31,448 nucleotides of DNA from DASRPD01 sp035646535 (GTDB lineage: Bacteria; Actinomycetota; Acidimicrobiia; IMCC26256; JANYLB01): the NCBI GenBank assembly GCA_035646535.1, contig DASRPD010000049.1:1-31448 (forward strand). The letters are read 5' to 3'. The notes below the pieces were generated by a model. It saw only the letters and a program-made list of their open reading frames with translations. It ran no database searches and was not told the DNA's origin. Below, piece by piece: positions 30,814-31,448 of the stretch (position 1 is its first letter; every line of letters begins with the position of its first letter). Both the position numbers and the translations under genes were made by a program.

Positions 30814-30872
30814 GGCCGTTCGGCGCTCCGGAAGGGACAGGGGCTCGGCGGGCATGCACGCGCGAGCATGGC

Positions 30873-31250
30873 ATGGCCATGGCCACGCCCGTCGAGGACC
30901 GTCCTCCCATCGATCACGACGTCCACACCGCCGACCTGCCGGCCAATCCCCAGCGAGAGCAGATGATCCCGGCGGGCCGCTGGGTCGAGGCGCCGCCCGA
31001 GGTACGCGCCCTCGGAGCTGATCTTGGCTACGACCTCGTGTCCTACATCCGTCGCATCGGACGGTTCCTCGTCTGGCGAGCCGGCCCCGCGACGGGCGCC
31101 GACGCTCGGTACCTCGCGCTCGCCGCCGATGATCTCTCGGAGCGGTACTCGTTCCGGCTCGACCCGGATGGCCGGGGCGCTGGTCGTGGCCCCGACGGCG
31201 TCGACCAGCACCCTTTCCGTTCGTGGAAGGAAGCCCTGCGGGACGGCTGA
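30873..31250 (+). CDS. Hypothetical protein, 125 residues
   Basis: A soluble protein from ATG 30873 (ATG 30879 is an alternative) to TGA 31250. No family is recognised. The sequence is acidic at first (EDRPPIDHDVHTADLPANP), then has a central stretch DLGYDLVSYIRRIGRFLVWRAGP that could be an amphipathic core, and ends with HPFRSWKEALRDG. Codon use is like the neighbours and no better frame exists here, which supports it as real. It is divergent from the aldolase-like gene, with 59 bp between starts, and lies 26 bp before the DUF2510 gene on the same strand. No ribosome site is obvious. Confidence 0.6.
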   Translation: MAMATPVEDRPPIDHDVHTADLPANPQREQMIPAGRWVEAPPEVRALGADLGYDLVSYIRRIGRFLVWRAGPATGADARYLALAADDLSERYSFRLDPDGRGAGRGPDGVDQHPFRSWKEALRDG

Positions 31251-31276
31251 GGCCGGCCGTGTCACGATGGCGGCCT

Positions 31277-31448
31277 GTGGAGGACGTGACGGAGCCGGGC
31301 TGGTACCCAGATCCATGGGACACCGACGACGAGCGCTACTTCGACGGGAGCGCCTGGACGCGTCAGGTGCGTGCCCCGGGCGGAGGTGCGACGCAGCCGG
31401 CGATGTCCGATGAGCCGGCCGTATCCGACGCCCCGCCCGCGCCGGACC
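31277..31448 (+). CDS. DUF2510 domain protein, N-terminal part (runs off the window)
   Basis: From GTG 31277 (GTG 31286 is an alternative) the frame reads EDVTEPGWYPDPWDTDDERY then FDGSAWTRQVRAPGG. PGWYPDP...RYFDG..WT is the signature of DUF2510, a short tryptophan-rich domain that opens many actinobacterial membrane proteins. A Pro/Ala-rich linker begins after it, as usual before a membrane segment, but the sequence ends at 31448. The rest of the protein and its function are not visible. Confidence 0.8.
   Translation, partial: MEDVTEPGWYPDPWDTDDERYFDGSAWTRQVRAPGGGATQPAMSDEPAVSDAPPAPD

Noticed and set aside
28804..30966. A 720-residue plus-strand frame opposite amidase 2 and the aldolase-like gene
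   Set aside because: Both opposite genes have intact catalytic motifs; this frame has none and is Arg/Gly/Val-rich.

Overview
The window is strongly GC-rich, densely packed chromosomal DNA from what looks like an actinobacterium, plausibly of the Acidimicrobiia type. The phylum assignment rests on an F420-type luciferase-like oxidoreductase, a DUF2510 protein, an AbiEi/DUF559 protein, GTG/TTG starts and many leaderless -10 elements (TANNNT about 6 nt before the start codon). The class is inference. No rRNA, tRNA, CRISPR array, transposase or phage gene was seen. Nearly every long reading frame opposite or inside the genes listed here is a GC-driven shadow.

Layout. 1-166: C-terminal end of an unidentified gene. 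252-3079: two convergent MFS exporters whose 3' ends overlap by 37 bp. 3166-4003: a divergent pair, an SCP2 sterol-carrier protein and a small 2[4Fe-4S] ferredoxin. 4041-7946: a tightly coupled gatC-gatA-gatB-PIG-L deacetylase operon with 4-nt overlaps, the tRNA-dependent amidotransferase plus a LmbE-like hydrolase. 8015-10295: a luciferase-like oxidoreductase and an AbiEi/DUF559 nuclease-like gene, punctuated by three copies of one roughly 50-bp palindromic repeat. 10323-16368: branched-chain amino acid synthesis, ilvD, an Fpg/Nei-type DNA glycosylase, an ilvB attenuator with a Leu-Leu-Val-Val leader peptide, then ilvB-ilvN-ilvC. 16394-17693: a possible 32-aa membrane peptide, plsY and a convergent PaaI-type thioesterase. 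17705-22400: full-length Lhr helicase, with a short Rossmann-like remnant after it. 22491-24917: a PAS-PAS-GGDEF-EAL c-di-GMP enzyme divergent from lhr. 24955-30813: a five-gene minus-strand catabolic cluster (D-threonine-aldolase-like enzyme, two paralogous amidases of equal length, AtuA/DUF1446 protein and its small partner). 30873-end: an unknown protein and the start of a DUF2510 protein.

How the genes work together. IlvD, IlvB/N and IlvC are the common enzymes of Val/Leu/Ile synthesis (only threonine deaminase and the transaminase are absent), and the leader in front of ilvB ties their expression to Leu/Val-tRNA charging. GatCAB amidates Glu-tRNA(Gln) and/or Asp-tRNA(Asn). The 25-31 kb cluster looks like a degradation route for an amide- or amino-acid-derived compound, substrate unknown.

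The observations most worth checking are the three-copy palindrome (two copies lie over predicted promoter -35 regions and two bracket the DUF559 gene), the ilvB attenuator, the repeated leaderless promoter architecture, the perfect palindrome before the first MFS gene, and the amidase/AtuA cluster.
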